DNA of 64,000 nucleotides, from assembly GCA_963576475.1 (NCBI GenBank), contig OY754984.1:17516715-17580714 (forward strand), read 5' to 3'. The notes under the pieces are model-generated. The model saw nothing but the letters and a program-made list of their open reading frames with translations. It had not been told where the DNA came from and did not search any database. Below are positions 1 to 9,935 of this stretch, piece by piece; positions within the stretch are counted from its first letter, which is position 1, and the number at the start of each line of letters is the position of its first letter. Source of the DNA: Molanna angustata (lineage: Eukaryota; Arthropoda; Insecta; Trichoptera; Molannidae). The position numbers were made by a program, and so were the translations under genes.

Positions 1-149
1 GCCATATTTACAACAAAAAACTAAATAAAAAAGTGTGAGTGTTATGTATTTCAATTCACGGCTTAGTAACATTTTACACATACAAATAAAACAGTATTTA
101 AACACAAAAATAGAAAAAATAATTATATTTTATTTTATTTCAATGTAAA

Positions 150-655
150 TATTTCAGTATCTCAAGGATAAATTCACTTATCTTTTAAGCCACGGGCGTC
201 CACTTCGATCTGCTGAACGTGCTTTACTACCTATCCCTATTCATAGTTCTGATTTTTTAAGCTCTTCATTTGAAGTACATTCGGCTAGGCTATGGAATAG
301 CCTAAGTCCTGATATTACGTCGTCTATCTCATTAAACATCTTCAAGAAAAGGCTAAAGCAAAAATATTTATCTGACAACACCTGATTACATCTTCCTCTC
401 CTCTTCCTTTCCTTATCCTTTAGTTTTCCTATCATTGCAATGAATTGTTCTTTTATGCTATCTTATTTGTTTTTTTTTACTTTTATTCTGCTGTATTTAT
501 TTATTTTGTAATGAGATTATGTAACTGATTGCCATAGTACACATTGTTTTGTATACTTAACATTAACTCTGGTTGGTTGGAAGAAATTGCCATTAGGCAA
601 TAAGCCCGCCAGTGTACAAATTGTATGTACAAGAAGATTCAAATAAATAAATAAA
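150..655 (+). mobile_element. LINE 3' end: ORF2 C-terminus plus 3' UTR
   Basis: An open frame from about 150 to the TGA at 383-385 reads as the last part of a non-LTR reverse transcriptase ORF. It has a basic HGRPLRSAERALLPIP stretch, then ARLWNSLSPDI and FKKRLKQKYLSD, matching the usual C-terminal pattern (RLWN-x-LP, then F-K-x2-L-K) of CR1/Jockey-like elements. The 3' UTR ends in a small stem-loop, TTGCCATTAGGCAA (about 587-600), followed by AAGCCCGCCAGTGTAC and an AATA-rich tail. The same end recurs at 11541-11575, 51448-51490 and on the SINE-3 copies. The element is 5'-truncated and dead; its clade is not assigned. Confidence 0.7.
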
Positions 656-659
656 CAAA

Positions 660-1955
660 ATAGTCATAACATAGTACAATTAATTACATATACAATAAAA
701 TTCAAGGACCAAAACTGTTTACAGCTTATTACTTAATAGTGAAGTGCACTTAAAAAATTATAAACAAACACTCTCATATATATGTATACATTCTTAAATG
801 TAAAAAAGTAAAAGAACACAAAGTTGTCATTGCTTGGTGGCACTTCGAGGAAAAAAGGAAAAGTAGGAGATAATGGGAGAGTAAAAAATGCACACAATTC
901 GTAAAGAATAATTAAAAATAACATGTAAAAAGTAATGTAAAAATGTTCATTATAAATTAAAAATAAAGAAATAAGAACCCCAAATAAAAAATATATAAAA
1001 AGAAGTTCCATACAAATATGTATGAATGTATATCTTATGTACTTATGTCTGAAAAAAAAAGTTCATTCAAAAAACCGAAAAAAATTAAATTTAAAACCCC
1101 TAGTAAAAGTATCAATTTGCATCAAAAAATATTGATGCAAAGTTATTATAGTTTGCCATTGACAAAAAAATATGTGTGTAATACAAAGTATTCAAAATAT
1201 ATTAATTGTGTTCTTTCAAGTATAAATAAATATGTACAAAGAGTCTTGACTTGAACAAGATAAATACATATTTTCCTAAACCAAATGAGTAATTTACGAA
1301 AATTAGTAAAAAATAGGAGTTGGATTCAATACGTGAATCCAAAATCGACTATTGAACCTTTAAACTGGAGCTCTAGTCCTCCTGTCTAGAAGGCCAGTTA
1401 GGAAGAAATGAAAAAAACTTATAAATTTGTGGGACGAGTATAAAAGAATGATACCAATAAGTATTAGTATTTTCGTTGAAATAAAATGACTGTCAAAAGC
1501 ATCAACTGAAGCTTTGAATATATCATTATTATTGTATTACAATAAAATTGAGAAAATCACGAGTGCCTCAGAAATAATATAAAATGCGAAGGAGAATCGA
1601 CAGGCGAAGATGAAGAATGAATAATATAAACGACAAAGTTAAGGAAGATGAAATAATTGAAAAATAAAGTGAAATGTTTGAATAAAATATTATTTGAGGG
1701 AATAAAAATCTGCACAGAAAGACTTCAATGTGGCTTTTATACATCATTTGAATACGAGTCAGTACCTACGTATTGATTCTGGCATCCATTTTGAATTGTA
1801 CATTTATACAAAACCACAGATGTGTCTGTCACATACATACTTTTAGTCGCAAGACATCGAATATTATATTGGTATCTAACAGGGAAGCGTGTTTGACGGA
1901 ATTAATGGCCTGAAAAGGACCACGAAAGAATTGTTATGACATGAAACAGAATGAT
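660..1955. other. AT-rich stretch, nothing recognised
   Basis: I see no repeat pair, terminal inverted repeat or protein-like frame here. Short open frames at 733-1011 and 1018-1254 have the lysine/phenylalanine-rich composition expected of AT-rich noncoding DNA. Confidence 0.5.
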
Positions 1956-1959
1956 TCAA

Positions 1960-2134
1960 CATCATAATCGTTGGCGCTACAGTCTGCTGCGAACACTGGT
2001 CTCCTCAAGAAATGTTCTCTATCCCTCATTATTGTCAGTCAGTCTTTTCCAATTGGTGAACTCCATTCTTCTGGCATCATAAAGCACATCGTCTAACCAT
2101 CTTAACCTGGGTCTTCCTGTAATTCATCTATCTT
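1960..2134 (-). mobile_element. LINE C-terminal fragment (GRPRLRW type)
   Basis: Read on the minus strand, one frame gives GRPRLRWLDDVLYDARRMEF, then NWKRLTDN and, past a stop, EETSVRSRL before the TAGCGCCAACGAT end. This matches the terminal pattern RGRPRLRW-x-D-V...W...A-x-DR-x2-W shared by many non-LTR ORF2 C-termini. It is a short relic cut off at its inner side by the MITE starting at 2135. Confidence 0.5.
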
Positions 2135-2313
2135 CAGGGGGCAAGTCTGGTTCGACCGGCGAAATCAAAACCCCAGTGATTACCCATATCATGGATATGG
2201 AGTTCTACGACAGCTAAAGATATTGTAGAACTCCATATTATAATAATTATATCGATGATATGGGGAATCACGAGGGTTTTGATTTTACCAATCGAACCAG
2301 ACTTGCCCCCCAG
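2135..2313. mobile_element. CAGGGG palindromic MITE, uninterrupted copy
   Basis: Near-palindromic 179-bp element. The left end CAGGGGGCAAGTCTGGTTCG and the complement of the right end CTGGGGGGCAAGTCTGGTTC match, and the similarity continues through the GGCGAAATCAAAACCC, GATTACCCATATCATGG and GGAGTTCTA blocks toward the centre. Four other copies lie at 3166-4270, 13125-13731, 44977-45095 and 53196-53672. CAGGG termini suggest a hAT-like origin, but I could not identify an 8-bp target duplication, so the superfamily stays open. Confidence 0.75.
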
Positions 2314-2404
2314 GACAGATGTCTGTTATTTTTTTTTGGAGAGCTGTCATAATCAACTGGAATACATGTCTAAACCACTGTTGTTTTATAAACACCTTAT
2401 CTTT

Positions 2405-2530
2405 TTATTTTTTTTTGGCTATTCACCCGTTAAAAGTATTCTCAGCCATACAAGTTAACATATCAAATTGTCTAAATAGAGAGAAACCTAAATTATTTTT
2501 GTATATTTATTTTACTTCAATCAATTTCAA
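2405..2530. repeat. Dispersed repeat shared with 47830-47950
   Basis: The order GGCT-ATTCACCCGT-AAA-GT-TTCAGCCA-A-AAGTT, then AAATTGTCT, recurs at 47830-47950 with scattered differences. Class unknown. Confidence 0.4.
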
Positions 2531-2544
2531 TTTTATGTACATAG

Positions 2545-2793
2545 TTAGATTTTGATGTCATTAATTTTGATGAATTTTTTGATCAAAATGTTCACCTGCC
2601 TGGAATTGTCGCTTAACAATGTCCTCACATTTGTTGGCATAAGAACCCCAATCTCTGCGAGGTCGGTAAAAAAGGACGGATACCTATCGTTTATGAGAAA
2701 CAAATGATCCAGTGTATCATCACTAATCACACACTCGCAAAGACTTATCTCTCCATATCCTTTAGAGTGAATGGAATGATCACTACATATCAA
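2545..2793 (-). pseudogene. LINE ORF C-terminus with Cys/His motif
   Basis: An open frame of 82 codons reads SLCECVISDDTLDHLFLIND, then IGVLMPTNVRTLLSD and IKKFIKI. The C-x-C...DTLDH motif followed by a P-x-NV-x2-LL block is the usual end of R1/Jockey-type ORF2 proteins (C-x-C-x4-E/D-T-x2-H...C). The final cysteine seems lost. It is a relic without the upstream reverse transcriptase. Confidence 0.5.
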
Positions 2794-2795
2794 AT

Positions 2796-2957
2796 GAAGT
2801 CAAAGTTGCCATTCACAATACAATTATAGTGCTTCTTCTATCGTGTCGGCAGCGTCTTAAACTCCCTTCCCAGACCAGTAAGTCAGTGCTAACCTTGAAT
2901 TTTGCAAGTGAAACTTGGACATCGCAGAATTTGCATGAAAGCAGAATAAATTAATAC
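2796..2957 (+). mobile_element. LINE-T relic
   Basis: The sequence contains a frame close to SETWTSQNLHESRIN, the same segment seen at 7140-7215 in a better LINE-T copy (ETxTWQKSHESRINAVEMRS). It stops at AGAATAAA, before the rest of the family consensus. LINE-T is a local label for a non-LTR family with a YADD reverse transcriptase, a GRGRPRK-containing C-terminus and a (GTAT)n tail. Confidence 0.5.
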
Positions 2958-2959
2958 AG

Positions 2960-3130
2960 ATACTTATACCTAAGACAAAGTCCACTTTTGGTCAAAGACA
3001 TTTTCAATTCCTTAGAGCCAAAGCATTAAATTCGATTCCAACGGAAATAAATGAATTATAATACACACAGAACATTAATTAATCAATTTCTTTACAAAAA
3101 CTTCAAACACATAATATTATATAAAACCAT
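2960..3130 (+). mobile_element. CR1/Jockey-like LINE C-terminal relic
   Basis: One frame reads STFGQRHFQFLRAKALNSIP followed by TEINEL, then INQFLYKNFKH. This is the (N/T)-YG-x-R-x-F-x-Y-R...LWN-LP-x-EI...F-K-x2-L-K pattern that ends CR1/Jockey-like ORF2 proteins. It is short, degenerate and directly precedes the MITE at 3166. Confidence 0.45.
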
Positions 3131-3278
3131 AAACTGCTTCAGTACAGGTTCTTAACCTAGTGAAGCAGGGGGGCAAGTGCGGTCAAACGGTAAAATCAAA
3201 ACCCTTATGATTACCCATATCATGGATATAATTATCATATGGAGTTCTATAACATCTTGAGATATTACAAAACTCCAT

Positions 3279-4196
3279 CAGCGGTACTAATAACATTTTC
3301 GTTAAAACTCGTTTTAGCCAACTAAACCTCGCACTACGTAAACCACGTATTAGGCACTAATTCGTGGTTTAGTGGGTTCTTACTAATAATGTAAAAATGT
3401 ACAAGGACTAAGTAAACCATGGAATACGGAATGAATGTTGTGTGAACGCAGCCATTTAACGGGAATTTCGGAATTTTTCTTTACTTTATGCTATTTTTTG
3501 TTCATTCTCTATGACTTTATTAGCCGTCATCTATGACATCTATCGAGAATCATCGTATTTCTATGTTTGTCATTGTTTGTTTACTGCATGTTTGATGGTT
3601 TACTGTTTATGTATCGTCACGTTTTGGTTGAATTCCCAATGATTTAATTTATTACAACATAACTTATTACATTTATTTTAAAACAATTGTCAATGGAAAA
3701 TAAATATCTTCATTTATTTGCCTTCTTCCAAATAAATCTACGAGATGTCTAACTCCTGCCTTTGAAAATCTGTACTTTCTTCTAAAATTAATGTCGTCGT
3801 AATCAACAAACGGATTACAACGCACCTATGAAAACACCTTATAAATTTTGCGTCATCAAAAAACTTTCCACCTGCTCAATTTCTTGAAACGATCTTTCAA
3901 AATCGCCGATTCTATAATCAAACAGATTGTTGTCCATAATTAAAAAAAGTATTTCTTTAAAAATGACAAAATACAATACGCGCGGTCTATTTGACTATTG
4001 ACAGCTCACGAATTCACTATTGCTATTCCACCACTAAACAAGGGGTCCGGATGGTTTAGCGTTACCATGGTGATATAAACCATGGAATAAAATAGAAGTT
4101 TTAAAACATGGTTATTAGTAAGATTTTTGGCCGTTAGGTTATAGTCACTCTATTCCATAGTTCAACCTCGCTACTTTTTCATTATTAGTACCGCCG
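3279..4196 (-). mobile_element. PIF/Harbinger-like element, internally deleted
   Basis: The element is bounded by 15-bp terminal inverted repeats, CAGCGGTACTAATAA and the complement CGGCGGTACTAATAA (one mismatch), and flanked by a 3-bp direct repeat CAT at 3276-3278 and 4197-4199. A 3-bp target duplication fits PIF/Harbinger. Inside it, minus-strand sequence resembles the start of a HARBI1-type transposase (entry at 3700-3937). At 918 bp it is too short for a full transposase, so it is non-autonomous. It sits in a CAGGGG MITE. Confidence 0.7.
3700..3937 (-). pseudogene. Truncated HARBI1-like transposase N-terminus
   Basis: A minus-strand ATG at 3935-3937 begins MDNNLFDYRIGDFERSFQEI and stops after about 30 codons. 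In another frame downstream comes NPFVDYDDINFRRKYRFSKA followed by GVRHLVDLFG. The latter is the typical opening of PIF/Harbinger transposases (N-P-x-DY-D-x2-F-x-R-x-YRFSK-x-V-x2-L). A frameshift near 3840 and the missing DDE domain make it a pseudogene. Confidence 0.6.
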
Positions 4197-4429
4197 CATA
4201 TGATAATTATATCCTTGATATGGGTAATCATGAGTTTTTTGATTTCACTATTTGATCAGACTCGTCCCCTATTTACGTTCAAATCTAGATTAAAGAAATT
4301 TTCTGTATGTTCACATCTAGATAAGAGAAATTTCTGTCTAATTGTATTATGTATCTGGATGTATAAATACTGTAAAAGAATGGATTTTATAATAAAAAAA
4401 TACAATTAAAATGAGATCGCCGAAAAGAG

Positions 4430-4745
4430 TTGTAATAAAACGATGTATGTCAGGGTAAGAAATGAGGATATAGATAAATATGACTTTTATAATGGAATCA
4501 AACATTTTGGGATGGTTTGGCCATTTGAAAATAAATGAAGAATGCTCGGCAAAGAAAACATAAAAAGTCGACAGAGATCGAACAAGAAGTCGGGGAAAGT
4601 CTTTTATCCTAAGGAAAGGATAAAAGACGATGATAACTACATTCTTAAGTAGGGAATTGTGAGAAGACAGATGATCATATGAGACAATGTATGATCGTTA
4701 ATGAGGCGATGGATGCTTATGAAAATAAAGAGCTTTATACCAATC
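4430..4745 (+). mobile_element. LINE-T degenerate C-terminal fragment
   Basis: ATGAGATCGCC at 4411 leads into text collinear with the LINE-T copy at 7222-7545: GATGTATGTCAGGGT-AGAAATGAGGA, then GGATGGTTTGGCCA and, near the end, ATGAGACAATGTATGATCG. All frames are broken. The (GTAT)n tail is not preserved. Confidence 0.55.
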
Positions 4746-4749
4746 CACG

Positions 4750-5205
4750 GCGGTCGATGCATATTATTTAATCGTAAAAGCCTAGAAGATTAACAAAACA
4801 GCAAACCTACTTAATATCATCGCCTTGTGTTCTCCCAGTTATTATTTTAATAACATTAAGCGTCAATAAAGGGGAGTCGTGAAATTTTACATGTACACCA
4901 AATTCCGTCATTACGCAAATAAAGTACTAGGTTCGTCTTATGTCTGCGGAACAAGTGAAAAAAGGGTCGAATGACTTTGACGTCTAAGTTAATGTTTCTC
5001 GATTCGAATCGGTCCTATTTGTGAAGTGCCGTCGCTTAGACGTGCCATTAAATTGGATAATGACACACTTAAGAAATACGCCACATATAATTAGAAAATC
5101 AGATATGGAGTCGGAATTATCTACTTTAGCCAAGTTATTTAACCGAACGTTTTGAATTGAATAGACCATGTTATGAATATTTATTAATTCAAAATTAGGA
5201 CTTTT
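4750..5205. other. No recognised feature
   Basis: Mixed-composition unique sequence. A 61-codon minus-strand frame at 4984-5169 has no motif that I recognise. Confidence 0.4.
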
Positions 5206-5208
5206 TTA

Positions 5209-5640
5209 AACGAGTGGGTTGTGGCCAACCCTAAACTCTCTCCACACCATACTAAGTGCTCATTTTTTCTTCTTGAAAGGTTGACAATCTCTAAATGCAT
5301 TTTTATAAAGAAAATTTCTATTAGGTTCTTAAACAAATATAAGATTCCCAAAGGACGAAAGTTTTCACAATACACCATGCACTCTAAAAAATTGTCACGA
5401 AACTCATAATATGTATCTTCTACATGAAACCTGTTGAGAAATTTTAAATAAAATTGCTTTACTACCAAGGTGAGCATGTATGAGACAGTGTATCAATGTT
5501 GATGAGGCGATGTATATTGTATATGTGTCAAGTTAGAAGAAGGCGGTTTTCGGGTATCACTGCCTACCCCTTGAGGAAAATAGAAGTGGAGAGTAATAAA
5601 TACACTTGTCTATAGAGACACAAACAATATCAATATGAAG
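5209..5640 (+). mobile_element. HINE-2 long-type copy, partial
   Basis: It starts with the family end AAACGAGTGGGTTGTGGCCA, followed by the CTAAACTCTCTCCACA block. It runs parallel to the copies at 20931 and 54078 through GAAAGGTTGACAATCTCTAAATG and the LINE-T-like tail block at 5460-5600 (GAGACAGTGTATCAATGTTG, then ACTGCCTACCCCTTGAGG). It loses similarity before the distal end. See the finding on HINE-2 for why this is considered Helentron-like. Confidence 0.6.
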
Positions 5641-5720
5641 TTGATCACTCAACATCTCATTTGTGTTTAAGTGTTCATATTGCCATCGACATTTGAATCT
5701 CATGTGCTACATGCAACTAT
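5641..5720 (+). mobile_element. HINE-1 solitary 3' end
   Basis: ATTGCCATCGACATTTGAATC followed by TCATGTGCTACATGCAACTA is the terminal block of HINE-1, also seen complete at 13855-13894, 32800-32845 and 41475-41519. It contains the GTTG...CATG...CATGCAAC hairpin in mutated form (GTTG reads TTTG). Confidence 0.55.
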
Positions 5721-6340
5721 TAATATTATACCATGTTTCATTGACTGTACAATGATTTCTCTTAGCTTTTCTTATAAAATAAATGGTCATATGGAGAATC
5801 TCTCCTCCTTTCTATTCTCAGAATTCACGACGTTAACTTGACATGTGGCCGTCTCATGATTTATATTATTATTATATTATATCAATGAGATCTGTTACAT
5901 TTATCCGAAGCAAAATCTAATATTTAACCGATATCTACGAGAAATGATATCGATTACTTGTCATACCCTATTTACTCGTTCAAAAGTTTATTTAGATAGT
6001 TAAGAGCCCGATAAACCAGTCATATCTATGATTCAAACGTGTTATCGTACCGCTCCAAATATAACACAAATACGTCCCTAGAATATTGGTGAGAAAATTT
6101 GCCCAACAACATACCTACATATTATCATTTAAGTGTAATTCTCCCATCAAAAACATATTTTATGTTATCACACATGACATGTTCCTGCCTACGCCCCTAT
6201 TAGAGTATTTAAATTTAAGATGTTGATATATTATATTACAATTTGAAACAGATTTGAGATAATTGAAGAATACGTACCAAACAATTAACACCTAAACACA
6301 ATTTAATAAATAGGTATTTAAATATATTTTGTTTTCTATA
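5721..6340. other. No recognised feature
   Basis: AT-rich sequence without repeats shared elsewhere in the window that I could identify. Confidence 0.4.
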
Positions 6341-6344
6341 TATA

Positions 6345-7090
6345 ACATGTAGGTATATATGTCAGAAGAGGATAGTATGGAGGTCAGTCTTTTTCGTACA
6401 CAGAATATGAAAACATCATGATGGTATGTACCTATGTATGTTTCGAGATTAAGTATCAAATTATTGAGTCTTCTTAGATATTGTGTATAGGCCACTGCCA
6501 TGCAAATTGTATGAAGCGATGTCGTCACTCAATTAAATTTTTATAAAAATTGTAAAAAAAAGTTGGAGATGTACTACTACAGTGCTAATATTTTTTATAG
6601 AATATTAAATTATATATAGTTGTGGTGTTTCGGCTTTTTTCGATATTTTTAAAAACTTTGGAAATATAGGCAAATAAACACATAAATTTATCATTAAAAA
6701 AATATTTTAGAAACAAGATTTTTTCGAAAAACAAATTGGAGATTTTATATTTTTCTATAATTATTCAAATTTTCAGCGTTCTAGATTTGATGGTTTTTGA
6801 GATATGTGGAAAAATTAATTAAAAATAAAAAATAGATAATCCCTGGCTGTAACATTTATTAAAAATTCTGAGTATAAAATTTTTGCAATCCTATAAAATA
6901 ATAATATATAATGTATATAATCTGAAATTTTGGGCTCTGTAAATTGAGCGGATCAAAAGTTGTAAGGGAGGGACTGACACACAGCCACACTAAATTTTCT
7001 ACTCCAAATTGTGAGTAAATCCATATATTATATTGAACATAAATGTATGCTGCGAAGCCTCTAAGTTGGTGTTTTATGACTTCAAAGTTG
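6345..7090 (-). mobile_element. HINE-1 internal segment, reverse orientation
   Basis: Its complement is collinear with 12060-13015 and 40815-41190. Shared blocks are CAACTTTGAAGT with CACCAACTTAGAGGCTTCG near the 7090 end, GTTTCGGC with TTTTTCGATA near 6635, ATACAATTTG/GATGTCGTCAC near 6510, and TAGATATTGTGTAT...CTTGACATA near 6345. Neither family terminus is present, so it is an internal relic. Confidence 0.65.
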
Positions 7091-7099
7091 AAAACCTAA

Positions 7100-7625
7100 A
7101 TAAATATAGATGGATGCTAAAGTTGCCATTCATAATGCTATCTTAGTACCAACCTTGACGTATACAAGTGAAACCTGAACATGGCAGAAGTCGCACGAAA
7201 GTAGAATAAATGCTGTTGAAATGAGATCGCTAAGAAGAATCTGTAATAGAACGATGTATGACAGGGTCAGAAATGAGGACATAAGGAAAGAATGTAAGAT
7301 AAAGAAAGATGTTATTAATACAATGAAAGTGAACACATTGAGATGGTTTGGCCACATGGGGAGAATGAATGAGGAACGCCTGACGAAGAAAATATACATT
7401 GCGGACAGGAATGGAATGAGAGGTCGAGGCCGCCCAAGGAAGGGATGTGAACGGTATTTTGAAAGACGGAAATGTTAGGTAGAAACGTGAACAACAGACG
7501 AACATGTATAAGACGATGTATGATTGTTGTCGAGGCGATGAATGTATGTCAAGATAGAAGTAAGTGGCGTTCGGTTCTCTCTGCCTACCCCGTAAGGGAC
7601 ATGGCGTGATGGTATGTATGTAAGA
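7100..7625 (+). mobile_element. LINE-T 5'-truncated copy with (GTAT)n tail
   Basis: The frame is readable from about 7103 to 7478 with one internal TGA. In order it gives VPTLTYTSET, HESRINAVEMRSLRRICNR, TMYDRVRNEDIRKECKI, KVNTLRWFGHMGRMNEERL and NGMRGRGRPRKG. This is the C-terminal third of a non-LTR ORF2 after the reverse transcriptase. Downstream, past a frameshift, the conserved SVLSAYP end is followed by GACATGGCGTGATGGTATGTATG, the family tail. Related copies: 32020-32325 (+), 43314-44264 (-), 45350-45890 (-). Confidence 0.7.
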
Positions 7626-7629
7626 AAAT

Positions 7630-8260
7630 ACTAGATATGTAGTGTATATTTGATTTGCTTTGGGTAGCATGTGATTTATATTAACTACACCAACATAGTT
7701 AACTAGTCTCTTTCTATGGTTCTGAAATTAAAATCGCGTCAGAGGTTGGATTTATGACAGGTACTATGGCGGACATTAGGACCTAGTTGATCTAACTGTG
7801 TGAGCGCATACATATGTTTGTTTAGGTAATGATTGTGAGTGCAGAATGTTGACATTGTGTACCTATTTAGTGTGGAATGGGAACAATCACCTGTTTCATA
7901 ATTGTCACTAAAAATTTGTAAAATGCTAGCCCTAGAACAGGATTTTTCTAATTTGGCAGCAGTAATCTACTTATTGTTGTCATTATAAATATGTTGTGAT
8001 AAAAAAAATAAAAAAATAAATGATATTATGCTAAGCAACCAGCATGTATTAGTAAAACCATACATCAAATGCATCAACAGAACTATGTATATAATATTTA
8101 TACCTACAATGTAATTTACTTGGATAACTTAATTAAATTTATTTATCGTATGGGTTAATCACATACACATCATAACAAAATAAAGTTTAGATACAAAAAT
8201 AATAGTAATTAGCACAAGAAGGCTTGCTTGTCAAGGTTTAATGTCAATGTTTAAAAATAA
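7630..8260. other. No recognised feature
   Basis: Unique AT-rich sequence with no motif found on either strand. Confidence 0.4.
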
Positions 8261-8276
8261 TTCGTCGCTGAATCAT

Positions 8277-8510
8277 TCAACAAGAAGAAGTCCTGAGGTC
8301 ACACTCGGACACAATGTGGTCCATGGTCTGTCTTTCCGCCCCGCAGTCGCATCTAGGAGAGTCCAACCAGCCACATTTGTGAAAAAAGTCAGTACATCTG
8401 CCATGCCTAGTTCGGATTCTATTTAAGGCTGTCCAGACTTTACGTGGCTGATCGAATCCCGGCGGCAGGGCAGGCCGTGGTTCACCGATCCGAGGCCTCC
8501 TCCCAAAATT
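8277..8510 (-). pseudogene. LINE ORF C-terminus with CCHC motif
   Basis: A minus-strand frame reads LPPGFDQPRKVWTALNRIRT, RHGRCTDFFHKCGW and SPRCDCGAERQTMDHIVSEC. The pattern W-x2-LNR-x-RT...C-x-CG-x3-QTM-x-HIV-x2-C is the conserved terminal zinc-finger-like region of Jockey-type and related LINE ORF2 proteins. The frame is intact over this stretch and ends shortly after the last Cys. Nothing upstream (8510-8850) is recognisable as reverse transcriptase, so it is a relic. Confidence 0.65.
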
Positions 8511-8514
8511 AAAA

Positions 8515-9020
8515 GAATATGTTTTATAATATAAATATTTTGTATACACTATTTATGAATAAGATATCATAAGTGGCGTAAAAGTGTTAGAGCTAGAAAA
8601 AGCCAGACTTACGCCATTTTGCATAGTGGGCCACACAAAATTAATAGGTACTTATATTTACGTCATAGTTAATGGGCTGATTTTTTCCTGTAAAGGAATA
8701 CCACAGCAGATAACAACGATTGGATAGTGGAAATTCTGACTAAAAGTGGTTTTTGGAGATAACAGCCTTCGAAATGTCAAATCATTATTTATTTTAAGCA
8801 TAGCCTTAAAATAAATCTCCTTTATAAACAACATTAAGGGACAAATAACGACCAAATGTCAACGCAATTAGCACCCAAATTATTCTTGAAATTGTAATGG
8901 ATTATTCAAATTATGTATATTGCGAATAGAAATATCATTCATTAATAGAAATAAATTATATGTAGGTACATACGCAAACTAAATAACATATTCATTTTAA
9001 TAAAATATGCGTATGAGGCA
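8515..9020. other. No strong feature
   Basis: Only a short inverted pair stands out: TGGCGTAA at 8573 and TTACGCCA at 8609, about 30 bp apart. No element boundary or coding frame is recognised. Confidence 0.4.
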
Positions 9021-9024
9021 AATT

Positions 9025-9592
9025 TAAAACGAGTGGGTTGTGGCCAACGCTAAACTCCTCACTAACAAGTCATTCTATAAAGTATTCAAATTTTGTATGG
9101 AAAATTTCCAACATTTTCATGAAATGAGTTTGTTAAATTATTTTTTATTTAAATATTTTATTATGAAAACTTGATAACTCTTCAATGCCATTTTATTAAA
9201 GTGATGTGCCTTTTTACGAATTTGAAAACAAAAATTTAAAATTTGAAGTTTCCTGAGCTTGGGGTCACTTTGAAGTATTTGACAGTTAAAAAAATTGAGA
9301 AGCACTATTCATATATCGTTCAAAATCTAATGGGATCTAATCGAGTATTAGGTATACATATTTGCAAAATTTGAATAGAATCGAATGAGTACTTTAGTCT
9401 ATAATCGTTAAAGTAAAAAATGAACACGCCGTACATAGCACACACACACACATACATTATGATGAAACTTTCAGAATACAATCTCAGCATGATACTAGTT
9501 GATAATCTGCAAAAAAAAAATACCCTTAAAAATTGCGAAATCATAACTCCCCACTATATCACCTTGTGTTAGTGAGGAGTAAAAAAGTGTTC
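9025..9592 (+). mobile_element. HINE-2 short-type copy, both ends present
   Basis: It begins AAAACGAGTGGGTTGTGGCC, then AACGCTAAACTCCTCACTAAC. It ends CTTGTGTTAGTGAGGAGTAAAA. The CTCCTCACTAACAAG block near the left end and CTTGTGTTAGTGAGGAG at the right end are inverted repeats, but only the left has about 24 extra bases outside it, and these contain a small GTTG/CAAC hairpin. The same internal sequence occurs at 30676-31475 (reversed) and 63060-63430. Confidence 0.65.
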
Positions 9593-9795
9593 ATCTTGGT
9601 TTTTCACCAATCTTTGCATCTAAAAAGCACACTCAAACTAAATTAAGAATATCTAGTGAAAAAAAATACAATTATGTATATTTCTTTCCCTACTCTTTCT
9701 TTCGATGGCCTAAATTTACGTTCTCAAAACCATAGTACACTTTCAATACCAATACATCACACATCCTCCTACACTTACTCGTTCACAATTTACAC

Positions 9796-9906
9796 AGCCC
9801 GGCTGAGTATTTACCTTTCCGTGTTGACTAGGTGGCAAGTACTGCCTCGAATTAGGCACCGGTTTGTTGCGCTAATGCACATTAAAACTCGTGTTGAATT
9901 CAAGGC
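9796..9906 (-). repeat. Left arm of a distant inverted repeat
   Basis: From GCCCGGCTGAGTATTTACC through GTGTTGACTAGGTGGCAAGT to TGTTGAATTCAAGGCA, it is the reverse complement of 11188-11302 with scattered differences. The arms lie about 1.3 kb apart. Origin unknown. Confidence 0.65.
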
Positions 9907-9935
9907 AATTAATTATTGAATATGGAACATATATA

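Larger units (their letters stand above)
3166..4270. mobile_element. CAGGGG MITE copy split by a Harbinger-like insertion
   Basis: The left half starts CAGGGGGGCAAGTGCGGTC and runs through the ATTACCCATATCATGG and GGAGTTCTAT blocks to about 3278. The right half resumes at 4197 with CATATGATAATTATATCC and ends at GACTCGTCCCCT. Without the 918-bp insertion at 3279-4196 the two halves rebuild a MITE of about 190 bp like that at 2135-2313. Confidence 0.75.

Noticed and set aside
7230..7670. 146-codon minus-strand frame
   Set aside because: Antisense shadow of the plus-strand LINE-T C-terminus.
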